Of a stretch of DNA of 64,000 nucleotides, positions 26,545 to 34,879 are shown piece by piece (within the stretch, counting starts at the first letter, position 1; each line of letters starts with the position of its first letter). This DNA is from CAVWQV01 sp963757115 (GTDB lineage: Bacteria; Pseudomonadota; Alphaproteobacteria; Acetobacterales; Acetobacteraceae), in assembly GCA_963757115.1 (NCBI GenBank), contig CAVWQV010000001.1:597649-661648 (forward strand). The letters run 5' to 3'. The notes under the pieces were generated by a model that did not search any database, was not told where the DNA came from, and saw only the letters and a list, made by a program, of their open reading frames with translations. The position numbers and the translations under genes were made by a program.

Positions 26545-27327
26545 GTGCCGCGCGACGAGAACGACCCGATCAACGACCCGCCGATGCCGCTGCTGCAGCA
26601 CCTCACGGAGCTGCGCACTCGGCTGATCTGGTCGCTGGGGACGTTCGTCATCGCCTTCATCGTCAGCTACTACTTCTCCAAGCAGATCTACTCCTTCCTC
26701 GCGCAGCCGCTCGCCAACATCCTCCAGCACCAGACCGGCACCGACCGCCGGCTGATCTTCACCGCACTTACCGAGGCATTCTTCACCTATCTCAAGGTCG
26801 CCATGTTCGGCGCCGCGTTCATCTCGTTTCCCATCATCGCCTCGCAGATCTGGCTGTTCGTCGCACCTGGCCTGTACCGGAGCGAGAAGCGGGCGATGCT
26901 GCCGTTCCTCGTGGCGACGCCGTTCCTGTTCGTGCTCGGCGCAGCGCTCGCCTACTATTTCGTCTTCCCGGTCGCCTGGAAGTTCTTCCTCAGCTTCGAA
27001 ACACCGACCGGCGCGGGCGGGCTGCCCATCCAGCTCGAAGCCAAGGTCAGCGAATACCTCGACCTTGTGATGAAGCTCGTTTTCGCCTTCGGCATCGCCT
27101 TCGAGCTGCCCGTGCTGCTCACCCTGCTTGCCAAGGTAGGCATCATCACCTCCAAGGGCCTCAAGCGCTATCGGCGCTACGCCTATGTGGGCATGTTCAT
27201 CGTCGCGGCCGTACTCGCTCCGCCCGACGTCATCACCCAGTGCGGCCTCGCCGTTCCCTTGATCCTGCTCTACGAAATCTCGATCCTGTGCTCGCGTTGG
27301 GTCGAGCCGAAGCCCGCCGAGAGCTGA
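26545..27327 (+). CDS. tatC: Sec-independent protein translocase TatC
   Basis: A 260-residue six-helix membrane protein, core of the twin-arginine translocase. Signatures: MPLLQHLTELRTRLIWSL at the N-terminus (HL.ELR motif), the AFFTYLKVA segment with a conserved FxxxxK, and the long periplasmic loop after FPIIASQIWLFVAPGLYRSEKR. GTG start 26545. serS begins 3 bases downstream. Confidence 0.94.
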   Translation: MPRDENDPINDPPMPLLQHLTELRTRLIWSLGTFVIAFIVSYYFSKQIYSFLAQPLANILQHQTGTDRRLIFTALTEAFFTYLKVAMFGAAFISFPIIASQIWLFVAPGLYRSEKRAMLPFLVATPFLFVLGAALAYYFVFPVAWKFFLSFETPTGAGGLPIQLEAKVSEYLDLVMKLVFAFGIAFELPVLLTLLAKVGIITSKGLKRYRRYAYVGMFIVAAVLAPPDVITQCGLAVPLILLYEISILCSRWVEPKPAES

Positions 27328-27330
27328 ACA

Positions 27331-28614
27331 ATGCATGACATGCGCGCGATCCGCGCCGATCCCGCCGCGTTCGACCGGGGGATGGCGCGGCGGGGTCTCC
27401 CTCCCGTCACACCCGACCTGATGGCCAGCGACGCCGAGCGCCGGGCAGCGCTTACGGCGCTGCAGGAAATACAGGCGCGCCGGAACGCGCTCTCCAAGGA
27501 AGTCGCGGCGGGCCGGCGTGCCGGTCGCGACACAGCGGCCTTGGAAGCGGAAGCGAGCGCCTTAAGGGCTCAAACGGAGCGGCTTGAGCGACGCGCAGCC
27601 ATTCTCGACGGCGAGGTGCAGCTCTTGCTGGAAGGGTTGCCGAACCTGCTCGATCCGGACGTGCCCGACGGCACGGATGAAAGCGCCAACGTCGTCCTCG
27701 CCGAGCACGGCGCACCGCGTGACCTCCCGTTCGCTCCGCGCCAGCATTTCGAGTTGGGCGAGACGCTGGGGGGCATGGACTTCGCCACTGCCGCCAAGCT
27801 GTCGGGCGCGCGGTTCACGGTGCTGCGCGGCCCGCTCGCGCGCCTCGAACGTGCGCTCGGGCAGTTCATGATCGACCTGCACACCGCCGAGCACGGCTAT
27901 GTGGAAACCTCCGTGCCGCTGCTGGTGAACAGCTCCGCGGCGTATGGCACCGGCAATCTGCCCAAGTTCGAGCAAGACTTGTTTCAAACCACGGATGGGC
28001 GCTGGCTCATTCCGACCGCCGAGGTGCCGCTCACCAACACGGTGGCGGGAGAAATCCTGCCCGAGCGCGAGCTGCCGATCCGCGTCACGGCGCTGACCGA
28101 CTGCTTCCGCAGTGAGGCCGGCGCCGCGGGGCGCGATACCCGCGGCATGATGCGCCAGCACCAGTTCCGCAAGGTGGAGCTGGTCTCGATCACCCACCCG
28201 GACGCGAGTGCCGCCGAGCACGAGCGAATGACGAGCTGCGCCGAGCGCGTGCTCGCGGCCCTGGACCTACCTTTCCGCCGCGTCGCGCTGTGCGCCGGGG
28301 ACACCGGCTTCCCCTCGGCGCGCACCTTCGACTTGGAAGTCTGGTTACCCGGCCAGCAGGCTTGGCGCGAGATCAGCTCCTGCTCCAACTGCCGCGATTT
28401 CCAGGCACGGCGGATGAACGCCCGTTTCCGCGGTGCCGAAGGCAAGACTGTCGGGTTCGTCCATACACTGAACGGCTCCGGCGTCGCGGTAGGCCGCGCG
28501 CTCATTGCGGTGATGGAGAACGGACAGCAGGCGGACGGTTCCATCCTGTTGCCGGTGCGATTGCAGCCGTACATGGGCGGTATCGAGCGGATCGCAGCCC
28601 CTGCGGCCGGATGA
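27331..28614 (+). CDS. serS: seryl-tRNA synthetase
   Basis: A 427-residue class II synthetase with the N-terminal coiled-coil arm (ALTALQEIQARRNALSKEVAAGR and on to about residue 100), motif 2 FRSEAGAAGRDTRGMMRQHQFRKVEL, and motif 3 NGSGVAVGRALIAVMEN near the C-terminus. It also charges tRNA-Sec with serine, the substrate of the SelA encoded at 5119-6477. Stop overlaps the next gene (ATGA). Confidence 0.95.
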   Translation: MHDMRAIRADPAAFDRGMARRGLPPVTPDLMASDAERRAALTALQEIQARRNALSKEVAAGRRAGRDTAALEAEASALRAQTERLERRAAILDGEVQLLLEGLPNLLDPDVPDGTDESANVVLAEHGAPRDLPFAPRQHFELGETLGGMDFATAAKLSGARFTVLRGPLARLERALGQFMIDLHTAEHGYVETSVPLLVNSSAAYGTGNLPKFEQDLFQTTDGRWLIPTAEVPLTNTVAGEILPERELPIRVTALTDCFRSEAGAAGRDTRGMMRQHQFRKVELVSITHPDASAAEHERMTSCAERVLAALDLPFRRVALCAGDTGFPSARTFDLEVWLPGQQAWREISSCSNCRDFQARRMNARFRGAEGKTVGFVHTLNGSGVAVGRALIAVMENGQQADGSILLPVRLQPYMGGIERIAAPAAG

Positions 28615-29219
28615 GTGACCGGTCGACCGAGGCCGCGGCGCTCTGGGGGCGCACGCAGGACCTGCTGCTCGCAACCTACGCGGACTTCTACCGGCAGGAG
28701 ATCGGGGCGGAAGAGGACGTGCATCGCACCTTGCCGTTCTTCGGCACCGCACTCGGCCTGGTGATCGGGGCGATCGCATACGGCGCGGGCCGGCTGCCGC
28801 CATGGCAGCAAGCCGCGTCGAAATGGCCCTTCCTGTTACCCGCCGGCCTCCTGGTTCTTTCGCTATGCGAGGCGGGTGCCGTTCTTTTCTGGCTCGGCCG
28901 CGCCATCGCCCGGCGAAACTATCGCCGGATCGGGCCGGAGTCGGCGTTTCGGGAACGCCTCACCCAGCTGCACGCATACTATGAAGCGCGTGGTCTGGAT
29001 CACGCGGAGATAGACACGCGAACCTCCGAGGATCTGCGGCAACTCCTGCTCGAGTCATACGAAATGGTCACGCCCGCAAATCGTTTGCTGAACCAACGAC
29101 GATATATGTTTCGCGCCCTGGCGTCCTCCCACCTTGTGCGGAGCTTGCTTTGGGCGCTTGGCGCCACCACACTTATCTTCGTGAGCGACAAACTCGGCCT
29201 GTTGGTGAAGGTGGGATGA
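28611..29219 (+). CDS. hypothetical membrane protein
   Basis: A 202-residue protein with two transmembrane segments near residues 45-62 and 72-95 and a C-terminal helix near 180-197. No recognised family. The ATG overlaps the serS stop (ATGA), and the stop overlaps the ATG of the next small gene, so it is part of the serS operon. Confidence 0.65.
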   Translation: MSDRSTEAAALWGRTQDLLLATYADFYRQEIGAEEDVHRTLPFFGTALGLVIGAIAYGAGRLPPWQQAASKWPFLLPAGLLVLSLCEAGAVLFWLGRAIARRNYRRIGPESAFRERLTQLHAYYEARGLDHAEIDTRTSEDLRQLLLESYEMVTPANRLLNQRRYMFRALASSHLVRSLLWALGATTLIFVSDKLGLLVKVG

Positions 29220-29392
29220 TGACGGCGCGCGTTGCCCCGAAAGCTCCCGACCGCCGGCGACCGACGCCCACGGACCATAGCGACCGGCGCAATGTCGAAC
29301 CGAAGCCGACCCCGCTCAACAAGCCGACCGGGCCGCTGGTCTATACTGTTCCCAAGGGCGCTGACGTATTCCCGAGCGGCCGGAAGCGGTAG
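29216..29392 (+). CDS. small basic hypothetical protein
   Basis: A 58-residue Pro/Arg/Lys-rich peptide ending GADVFPSGRKR. The ATG at 29216 (a second at 29219) overlaps the stop of the preceding membrane-protein gene. Coupling and the charged composition favour a real gene, but no family is recognised. Confidence 0.45.
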   Translation: MMTARVAPKAPDRRRPTPTDHSDRRNVEPKPTPLNKPTGPLVYTVPKGADVFPSGRKR

Positions 29393-29488
29393 GCCGTCCG
29401 ACCGGTTCAACGTCTGTCGTTGTTACCGGGCCTGACCCGGCCACAAACTTGGTAGCAGCTAGTTCTCTTTTCGTTCCTTACCGTCCGT

Positions 29489-30382
29489 TTACTCTGAGTG
29501 TGGTGCGGCGTCAGTCGCGATTCCGCGGCCGTTGTCGCCGAGCTTACCGGTCAAATCCTGGATGAACTGCCACGCGACGCGGCCTGATCGCGCGCCGCGG
29601 GTCACCGACCACTCGTTCGCTTCCGCCCGCAGCGCCTCGGTCTCGATGGGCAGCGCCAACTCCCGCGCATACGCCTCGACCATCGCGAAGTAGGTGGCCT
29701 GATCGCAATTGTGAAAGCCAATCCACAGTCCGAAGCGGTCCGACAGCGAGACCTTCTCCTCCGTCGCCTCTGAGGGATTGATGGCCGTTGAGCGCTCGTT
29801 CTCGATCATGTCGCGCGGCATGAGGTGCCGCCGGTTGGAGGTGGCGTAGAACAGGACGTTCTCGGGACGGCCCTCGATCCCGCCTTCCAGCACCGATTTC
29901 AGCGCCTTGTAGTCCGTGTCCTCGCGCTCGAACGACAAATCGTCGCACAGGATCAGGCAGCGCCGTTCTTGCCCACGTAGCAGATTGAGCAGGTCCGGCA
30001 GGGTCCGGATGTCCTCGCGGTGGATCTCGATGAGTGCCAGGCTACCCGGCAGGCGAACGTTGGCGACCGCGTGCGCCGCTTTGACGAGCGAGGACTTGCC
30101 CATACCGCGAGCGCCCCACAGCATCGCGTTGTTGGCGGGGAGTCCGCGGGCAAACCGCATCGTGTTCTCGACGAGGGTCGCCTTCTGCCGCTCCACCCCT
30201 TGCAGCAGCTTGATGTCCACGCGCGATACGCGCTCGACCGGGAGGAGATGGGCGGGCCGGGATTGCCAAACAAAGGCGTCGAACGCGGCAAGATCGACGG
30301 CCGGCGGAGGAGGGGGAGCGAGCCGGTCGAGCGCATCGGCGATCCGCGCCAGCAGCGTTTGCGTGGCCTGGTCCATGATCAT
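29489..30382 (-). CDS. DUF815 AAA-type ATPase
   Basis: A 297-residue P-loop protein: Walker A GARGMGKSS, Walker B ILCDDLSFE, and the family blocks VENTMRFARGLPANNAMLWG, YKALKSVLEGGIEGRPENVLFYATSNRRHLMP and LSDRFGLWIGF. DUF815 ATPases are related to DnaC/IstB-type loaders; function not established. Divergent from yajC. Confidence 0.9.
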   Translation of the reverse strand: MIMDQATQTLLARIADALDRLAPPPPPAVDLAAFDAFVWQSRPAHLLPVERVSRVDIKLLQGVERQKATLVENTMRFARGLPANNAMLWGARGMGKSSLVKAAHAVANVRLPGSLALIEIHREDIRTLPDLLNLLRGQERRCLILCDDLSFEREDTDYKALKSVLEGGIEGRPENVLFYATSNRRHLMPRDMIENERSTAINPSEATEEKVSLSDRFGLWIGFHNCDQATYFAMVEAYARELALPIETEALRAEANEWSVTRGARSGRVAWQFIQDLTGKLGDNGRGIATDAAPHSE

Positions 30383-30466
30383 TCCGCGTAACTTGACGTG
30401 AGGGGGGCGGAAAGTATGGTCCCGCCCGGATCACGGCAACCCGGCTTTCCCCGGTAAAGGACCCCG

Positions 30467-30832
30467 ATGCTCATTACGCCCGCCTATGCGCAGGACGTCG
30501 CCGGGATGCTGGGCGGGGCGTCCCAGTTCCTGCCGCTGCTGTTGATCTTCGGCGTGTTCTACTTCCTGCTCATCCGCCCTCAGCAGCAGCGCCAGAAGGA
30601 AACCAAGGCCATGCTGAGCGCCCTAAAGCGCGGCGATCGCGTGGTCACGGGGGGCGGCATTCTGGGCACGGTCCAGCGCGTCCCGCCCGACAAGGACGGC
30701 AAGCCGGCGAGCGAGGTCGAGGTGGAGATCGCACCCAACCTCCGGGTGACGGTGCTACGGGACACCATCACGAGCGTGCTGCGCCCAGTTGCCGCGAATG
30801 ACGCAGCGCCGATCAAGGGGAAGGCTTCCTAG
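30467..30832 (+). CDS. yajC: preprotein translocase subunit YajC
   Basis: A 121-residue accessory subunit of SecDF. N-terminal helix FLPLLLIFGVFYFLLIRPQQQRQKE, then the conserved MLSALKRGDRVVTGGGILGTV. The gene is followed after 20 bases by a strong inverted repeat and then by convergent sodB. secD is not adjacent in this window. Confidence 0.93.
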   Translation: MLITPAYAQDVAGMLGGASQFLPLLLIFGVFYFLLIRPQQQRQKETKAMLSALKRGDRVVTGGGILGTVQRVPPDKDGKPASEVEVEIAPNLRVTVLRDTITSVLRPVAANDAAPIKGKAS

Positions 30833-30852
30833 TCGCCGAGAGGGTCCGCGAA

Positions 30853-30883
30853 CGCCCTCTCCCCTGTTCTCGGGAAGAGGGCG
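30853..30883. terminator. candidate bidirectional terminator between yajC and sodB
   Basis: Inverted repeat CGCCCTCT (30853-30860) with AGAGGGCG (30876-30883), extended by CCC/GGG across one bulged base. It lies between two convergent genes. No long T run follows, so strength is uncertain. Confidence 0.5.
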
Positions 30884-30895
30884 GGCGAGCGAATT

Positions 30896-31504
30896 CTATG
30901 CCGCCTTGAGTTGTGCTTCGGCGTATTCGTAGTTGGCGATCTTATCGATCCAGTTCTGCAGGTAGTCCGGGCGACGATTGCGGAAATCAAGATAGTAGCT
31001 GTGCTCCCAGACATCGACGCCGAGCAGGACTTTGCCCTCGCCGGTTGCGAGCGGGTTGGAGCCGTTGGGCGACTTCGTCACTTTCAGCTTGCCATCCGGG
31101 GCGAGCACGAGCCACGCCCAGCCTGAACCGAACTGGCCGACGCCAGCCGCCTTGAAAGCGTCCTTGAACTGCTGCACGCCGCCCAGGTCCTCGGTGATCT
31201 TCTTCTCGAGCGCTCCGGGGATGCCGCCGCCATTGGGCGACATCACCTGCCAGAACACGATATGGTTCCAGTGCTGCCCGGCGTTGTTGAACACGGGCGC
31301 CATGTTCTCCTTGCCGTGCGAGAGCTTTATGATGTCCTCGAGCGACTTGCCCTGTAGCTGCGGATCCTTGTCGACGAACCCGTTGAGCGCCGTGACGTAC
31401 GCCTGATGGTGCTTATCGTGGTGCAACTCCAAGGTTTCCTCGCACATGCCTTTGCTGGCCAGCGCGGATTTGGAATAGGGCAGGGGTGGTAGTTCGAAGG
31501 CCAT
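30896..31504 (-). CDS. sodB: Fe/Mn superoxide dismutase
   Basis: A 202-residue cytosolic superoxide dismutase. Motifs: FELPPLPYSKSAL at the N-terminus, LELHHDKHHQAYV (first His ligand), NNAGQHWNHIVFW (second His), and DVWEHSYYLDFRNRRPDYLQNW (Asp and His ligands). The residues around QFGSGWAWL and the overall style favour the iron form, but metal choice cannot be settled by sight. Confidence 0.93.
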   Translation of the reverse strand: MAFELPPLPYSKSALASKGMCEETLELHHDKHHQAYVTALNGFVDKDPQLQGKSLEDIIKLSHGKENMAPVFNNAGQHWNHIVFWQVMSPNGGGIPGALEKKITEDLGGVQQFKDAFKAAGVGQFGSGWAWLVLAPDGKLKVTKSPNGSNPLATGEGKVLLGVDVWEHSYYLDFRNRRPDYLQNWIDKIANYEYAEAQLKAA

Positions 31505-31619
31505 GCGCGATCTCCGGTTTTGAGCGGCTTGATGTCCCGAACGAGCCTCCGCTAGCTATGACCCCTGTCTGGGGGCGTCAAGGTTGCGCCCCCTGGAGCG
31601 CCGGCCTCAGCCTCGTCCC

Positions 31620-32399
31620 ATGACTGACGAGCTTGTCGCCCTGGTCCGCCGCCGCGACCCCGACCGGTTCCTCACCGCCCTGTTCGCGCCACTCGCCAAG
31701 CGGCAGGCGCTGCTTGCGTTGTACGCCTTCAATCACGAATTGGCGCGGGCGCGCGAGGTCGCCTCCGAACCGATGCTTGCCCTGATCCGCCTCCAGTGGT
31801 GGCGCGAAGTGGTCGAAGGCGCGCGGCGCAAGCACGAAGTGGCCGGGCCGCTCGGTTCCGCGATTGACGCTGGGCTGCTCGATCCGGCCGACCTGCTGGC
31901 ACTGATCGAGGCGCGCGAGGCCGAGGCGGAACCGGCGCTCCCCAGCTTGCAGGCGTGGCGGACCTATGTGCTCGGCGCGGGCGGCGGGCTCTCAGTCGCG
32001 GCCGGCCGCGCGCTGGGCGCACCCGAGCCCGAGCGGCTGCGGGATGCCGGGGCCGCCTATCTGGCCGCAGGGCAATTGCGCAGCGTGCGCCTGCTCGCTC
32101 GTCGCGGGCGCTGCCTCTTGCCGGCCGACCTGCTGGCCGAGCACGGCCTTTCCCCCGAAGCGGTTACTTCCGCCCCGACCGACCCGGCACTCGGCCCGGT
32201 GGTTTGCGTGCTGGCGCAAAATGTCCGGGCCTGGGTGGCCGAAATCCACCACCTCTCCCCGTCACGTCAGGCCATCCCAGCGATCCTGCCAGTTGTGCTG
32301 GCTCGCCGCGACCTCGCTCGGCTGACACAAGACCCGGCCCCGCGCAGCTTTGGCGACCGCCTCGCAGTGGTTCTGGCCGGTCTGCGCGGACGCGTGTAG
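31620..32399 (+). CDS. squalene/phytoene synthase family protein
   Basis: A 259-residue protein with the squalene/phytoene synthase fold pattern: LLALYAFNHELARAREV, then RLQWWREVVEG. The catalytic Asp-rich motifs are degenerate (no clear DXXXD in the first motif), which resembles the NDUFAF6-like subgroup linked to complex I assembly rather than terpenoid synthases. ATG 31620. Confidence 0.75.
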   Translation: MTDELVALVRRRDPDRFLTALFAPLAKRQALLALYAFNHELARAREVASEPMLALIRLQWWREVVEGARRKHEVAGPLGSAIDAGLLDPADLLALIEAREAEAEPALPSLQAWRTYVLGAGGGLSVAAGRALGAPEPERLRDAGAAYLAAGQLRSVRLLARRGRCLLPADLLAEHGLSPEAVTSAPTDPALGPVVCVLAQNVRAWVAEIHHLSPSRQAIPAILPVVLARRDLARLTQDPAPRSFGDRLAVVLAGLRGRV

Positions 32400-32617
32400 C
32401 CGATCGCCCTCCGCCGCCGCGGATGTCAGCCAAGATCCCGGTCTGCGGGCGTTCGTTCCTCGTGCGATATAGTTGCTAGAAGCTCAGCCACACCCAATCA
32501 TCCGCCTCGGCACATCTGGCACGCAATCGTGCCTGTGTTAGGCTTCCTTCACGCGGGCTGCTCCCCGTCGATGGCCCGCTGCCCCGCAAAACGAAAGCAA
32601 CAAACAGGAGGGTGTCC

Positions 32618-33724
32618 ATGGAAGTCGGAATGGTTCAGATCATGGCGAGCTTCGGCTCGCAAGGAATCACCGATCAGCAGGTGTACGACGAGGAGGTGCG
32701 GCAGGCCGTCCTTGCCGACGAGCTCGACTTTGATCACGTTTGGGTGGTCGAGCATCATTTCGAAGACTACTCGTTCTGCCCCGATAACTTCGTGTATCTC
32801 GCCCACATCGCCGCGCGGACCAAGCGCATCCGGCTCGCCACGGGAGCAGTGATCCTGCCCTGGAACATCCAGCCGCTTCGGGTTGCGGAAAAGGCCGCGC
32901 TGCTCGACACGCTCTCCGGCGGGCGGCTCATCCTCGGGCTCGGCCGTGGTTTGTCGCGTCGAGAGTTCGGGCAATTCGGCATCGCGATGGACGAGTCGCG
33001 CGACCGCTTCGACGAAATGGCGCCGATGATCCTCGAAGCGCTGGAAAGCGGCGTCATGGAGGAGCACCACGGCCGCCACTTCGACCAGCCGCGTGCGGTG
33101 CTGCGGCCGAAGCCGTTCAAGAGCTTCCGCGACCGCACGGCACAGGTGGCCATGAGCAGCGATTCAGTGGAGGTCGCGGGTCGGCTCGGCGTGCAGATGA
33201 TGTCATTCCTTTACAAGCCCAGCGAGGTGCACAAGGCCGAGTTCAAGACCTACCGCGCGGCGTTCCAGCGTGCGCACGGCACCCCGCCCCCGAAGGCGCC
33301 GCTGCTGGCACTGATGACCGTGTGCGACAGCGATGCCGCGCGCGCGAAGGAAAACGCCGAGCGCTACTGCGCAACTTATTTCCATTCCGTCATGCACCAC
33401 TATGAGCTCATGGGTGAGCACTACGCCAAGACGAAGGGGTACTCGGATTATGGCGTCGGTGCCGAGGCGATGCGCGCGGCTGGGCTCGACGACATGGTGC
33501 GTGCCTATGTTGACCAGCAGCTATGGGGCACGCCCGACCAGATCCTCCGCAAGCTGGAAGCGTACCGCGCCGCCATAGGCGACATCGGGTGCCTATCCGC
33601 CTTCCGCTTCGGCGCCAGCCCATACGAGGTCAGCGAGCGCAGCATGCGCCTGTTCGCTTCCGAAGTGCTCCCCGTTGCGCGGGCTTGGCAGGCTCCCGCG
33701 GAGCAGCTGCAAGCGGCCGAATAG
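32618..33724 (+). CDS. luciferase-like monooxygenase (LLM) family protein
   Basis: A 368-residue flavin-dependent TIM-barrel protein: WVVEHHFEDYSFCPDNFVYLAHIAARTKRIRLATGAVILPW and LSGGRLILGLGRGLSRREF are typical of bacterial luciferase-like monooxygenases. Start ATG 32618 after AGGAGG; the GTG at 32612 is an alternative. Substrate unknown. Followed by a strong inverted repeat and the convergent ppk2. Confidence 0.85.
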   Translation: MEVGMVQIMASFGSQGITDQQVYDEEVRQAVLADELDFDHVWVVEHHFEDYSFCPDNFVYLAHIAARTKRIRLATGAVILPWNIQPLRVAEKAALLDTLSGGRLILGLGRGLSRREFGQFGIAMDESRDRFDEMAPMILEALESGVMEEHHGRHFDQPRAVLRPKPFKSFRDRTAQVAMSSDSVEVAGRLGVQMMSFLYKPSEVHKAEFKTYRAAFQRAHGTPPPKAPLLALMTVCDSDAARAKENAERYCATYFHSVMHHYELMGEHYAKTKGYSDYGVGAEAMRAAGLDDMVRAYVDQQLWGTPDQILRKLEAYRAAIGDIGCLSAFRFGASPYEVSERSMRLFASEVLPVARAWQAPAEQLQAAE

Positions 33725-33736
33725 GCCTGCTTTAGC

Positions 33737-33781
33737 CGGCTCGCCCTTGCGCCCGTCAATTTGCGGCGAAAGGGCGAGCCG
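33737..33781. terminator. candidate bidirectional terminator between LLM gene and ppk2
   Basis: Perfect 12-base inverted repeat CGGCTCGCCCTT (33737-33748) and AAGGGCGAGCCG (33770-33781) with a 21-base loop, located between two convergent stops. A-T at the stem tips could supply a short U tract on neither strand strongly, so it may be Rho-assisted. Confidence 0.5.
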
Positions 33782-33813
33782 ATTCCGCCTTCCGGCTCCG
33801 TTTCCTCGAGGGT

Positions 33814-34750
33814 TTAGAGTGCGGCCGCAATCTCGGGCCGCAGGTACCGCCTCAGGTCGCGGCTCGGCTTTCGGATTTTCCACGGTGTCGGCAATGAACT
33901 TGAACGGGTAATCAGGCTCGCGGTAATTTCCCGCATGCTCTCGGTGCGGCAGCTTCACCTTGTCCTGTTTTCGATCTTCATGCGGAACATGGCTCAGCAT
34001 GTGCCGAATGACGTTTAAGCGCGCGCGCCTCTTGTCGTCTGAGTGCGCCACGTACCAGGGAGCCCAAGCGGTGTCGGTTGCCCTGAACATCTCGTCGCGC
34101 GCCCGAGAATACTCGTACCATTTGCCGTACGATTTCAGATCCATGGGCGACAGCTTCCACTGCTTTCGCCCGTCGTCGATTCGGTCCTGGAGCCGACGCG
34201 TCTGTTCTTCGGGGCTAACCTCGAGCCAATACTTGAGGAGGATCACGCCGGAATCGACGATTGCCCGCTCCACCGTCGGCGTCATTTCCAGGAATTGCCT
34301 TACCTGCTCCTCGGTGCAGAAGCCCATTACCCGCTCGACGCCGGCGCGGTTGTACCAGCTGCGATCGAAGATCACGATTTCGCCCGCCGCTGGCAGATGC
34401 CGGACATAGCGCTGCATGTACATCTGTGACTTCTCGCGCTCGGTCGGGGTCGGCAAGGCGACGACGCGGAACACACGCGGACTGACCCGCTCGGTGATTG
34501 CCTTGATCGTGCCGCCTTTGCCCGCCCCGTCGCGGCCCTCGAAGACGATGCACACCTTGGCGCCGCTTTCCTGGGTCCAGCGCTGCAGCTTCACCAACTC
34601 GACATGCAGTTCGAAGAGCGCGCGTTCGTAGACCTTGCGCGCAAGCTTCCCGTTGGGCGGCACCGCCGAAGCGTCGTTCACTGCGCCCGTCCGATCAACC
34701 GCGGCCGCTTTTCTGTCGGCCTTCCGAGCCTTTCGATCGCTCTTCCCCAT
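33814..34750 (-). CDS. ppk2: polyphosphate kinase 2, one frame slip at the C-terminus
   Basis: PPK2 transfers phosphate between polyphosphate and nucleotides. Walker A FEGRDGAGKGGTIKAI, lid motif FDRSWYNRAGVERVMGF, and KYWLEVSPEEQTRRLQDRIDD are all present. The uninterrupted frame would run past the convergent LLM gene into 33593. A slip near 33,880 gives a natural end, DLRRYLRPEIAAAL with TAA at 33814. Family length (about 300) supports the shorter end. Confidence 0.9.
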
Positions 34751-34879
34751 TCTCGGCTCCCATCAGTACCGAGGCGATGTCCGATAGTCCTCCTGTCGCC
34801 CCGTGGTTCAGCAGGATAGCGTATCCGGAAACGCGCCTCGACGCGCGTTAATTCCGGCCTGGGATCGATCCAGCGGCAG

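Noticed and set aside
33593..33813. C-terminal extension of PPK2 overlapping the convergent monooxygenase gene
   Set aside because: It begins after a frame slip near 33,880. The alternative frame gives a family-like end with TAA at 33814 and removes the overlap.
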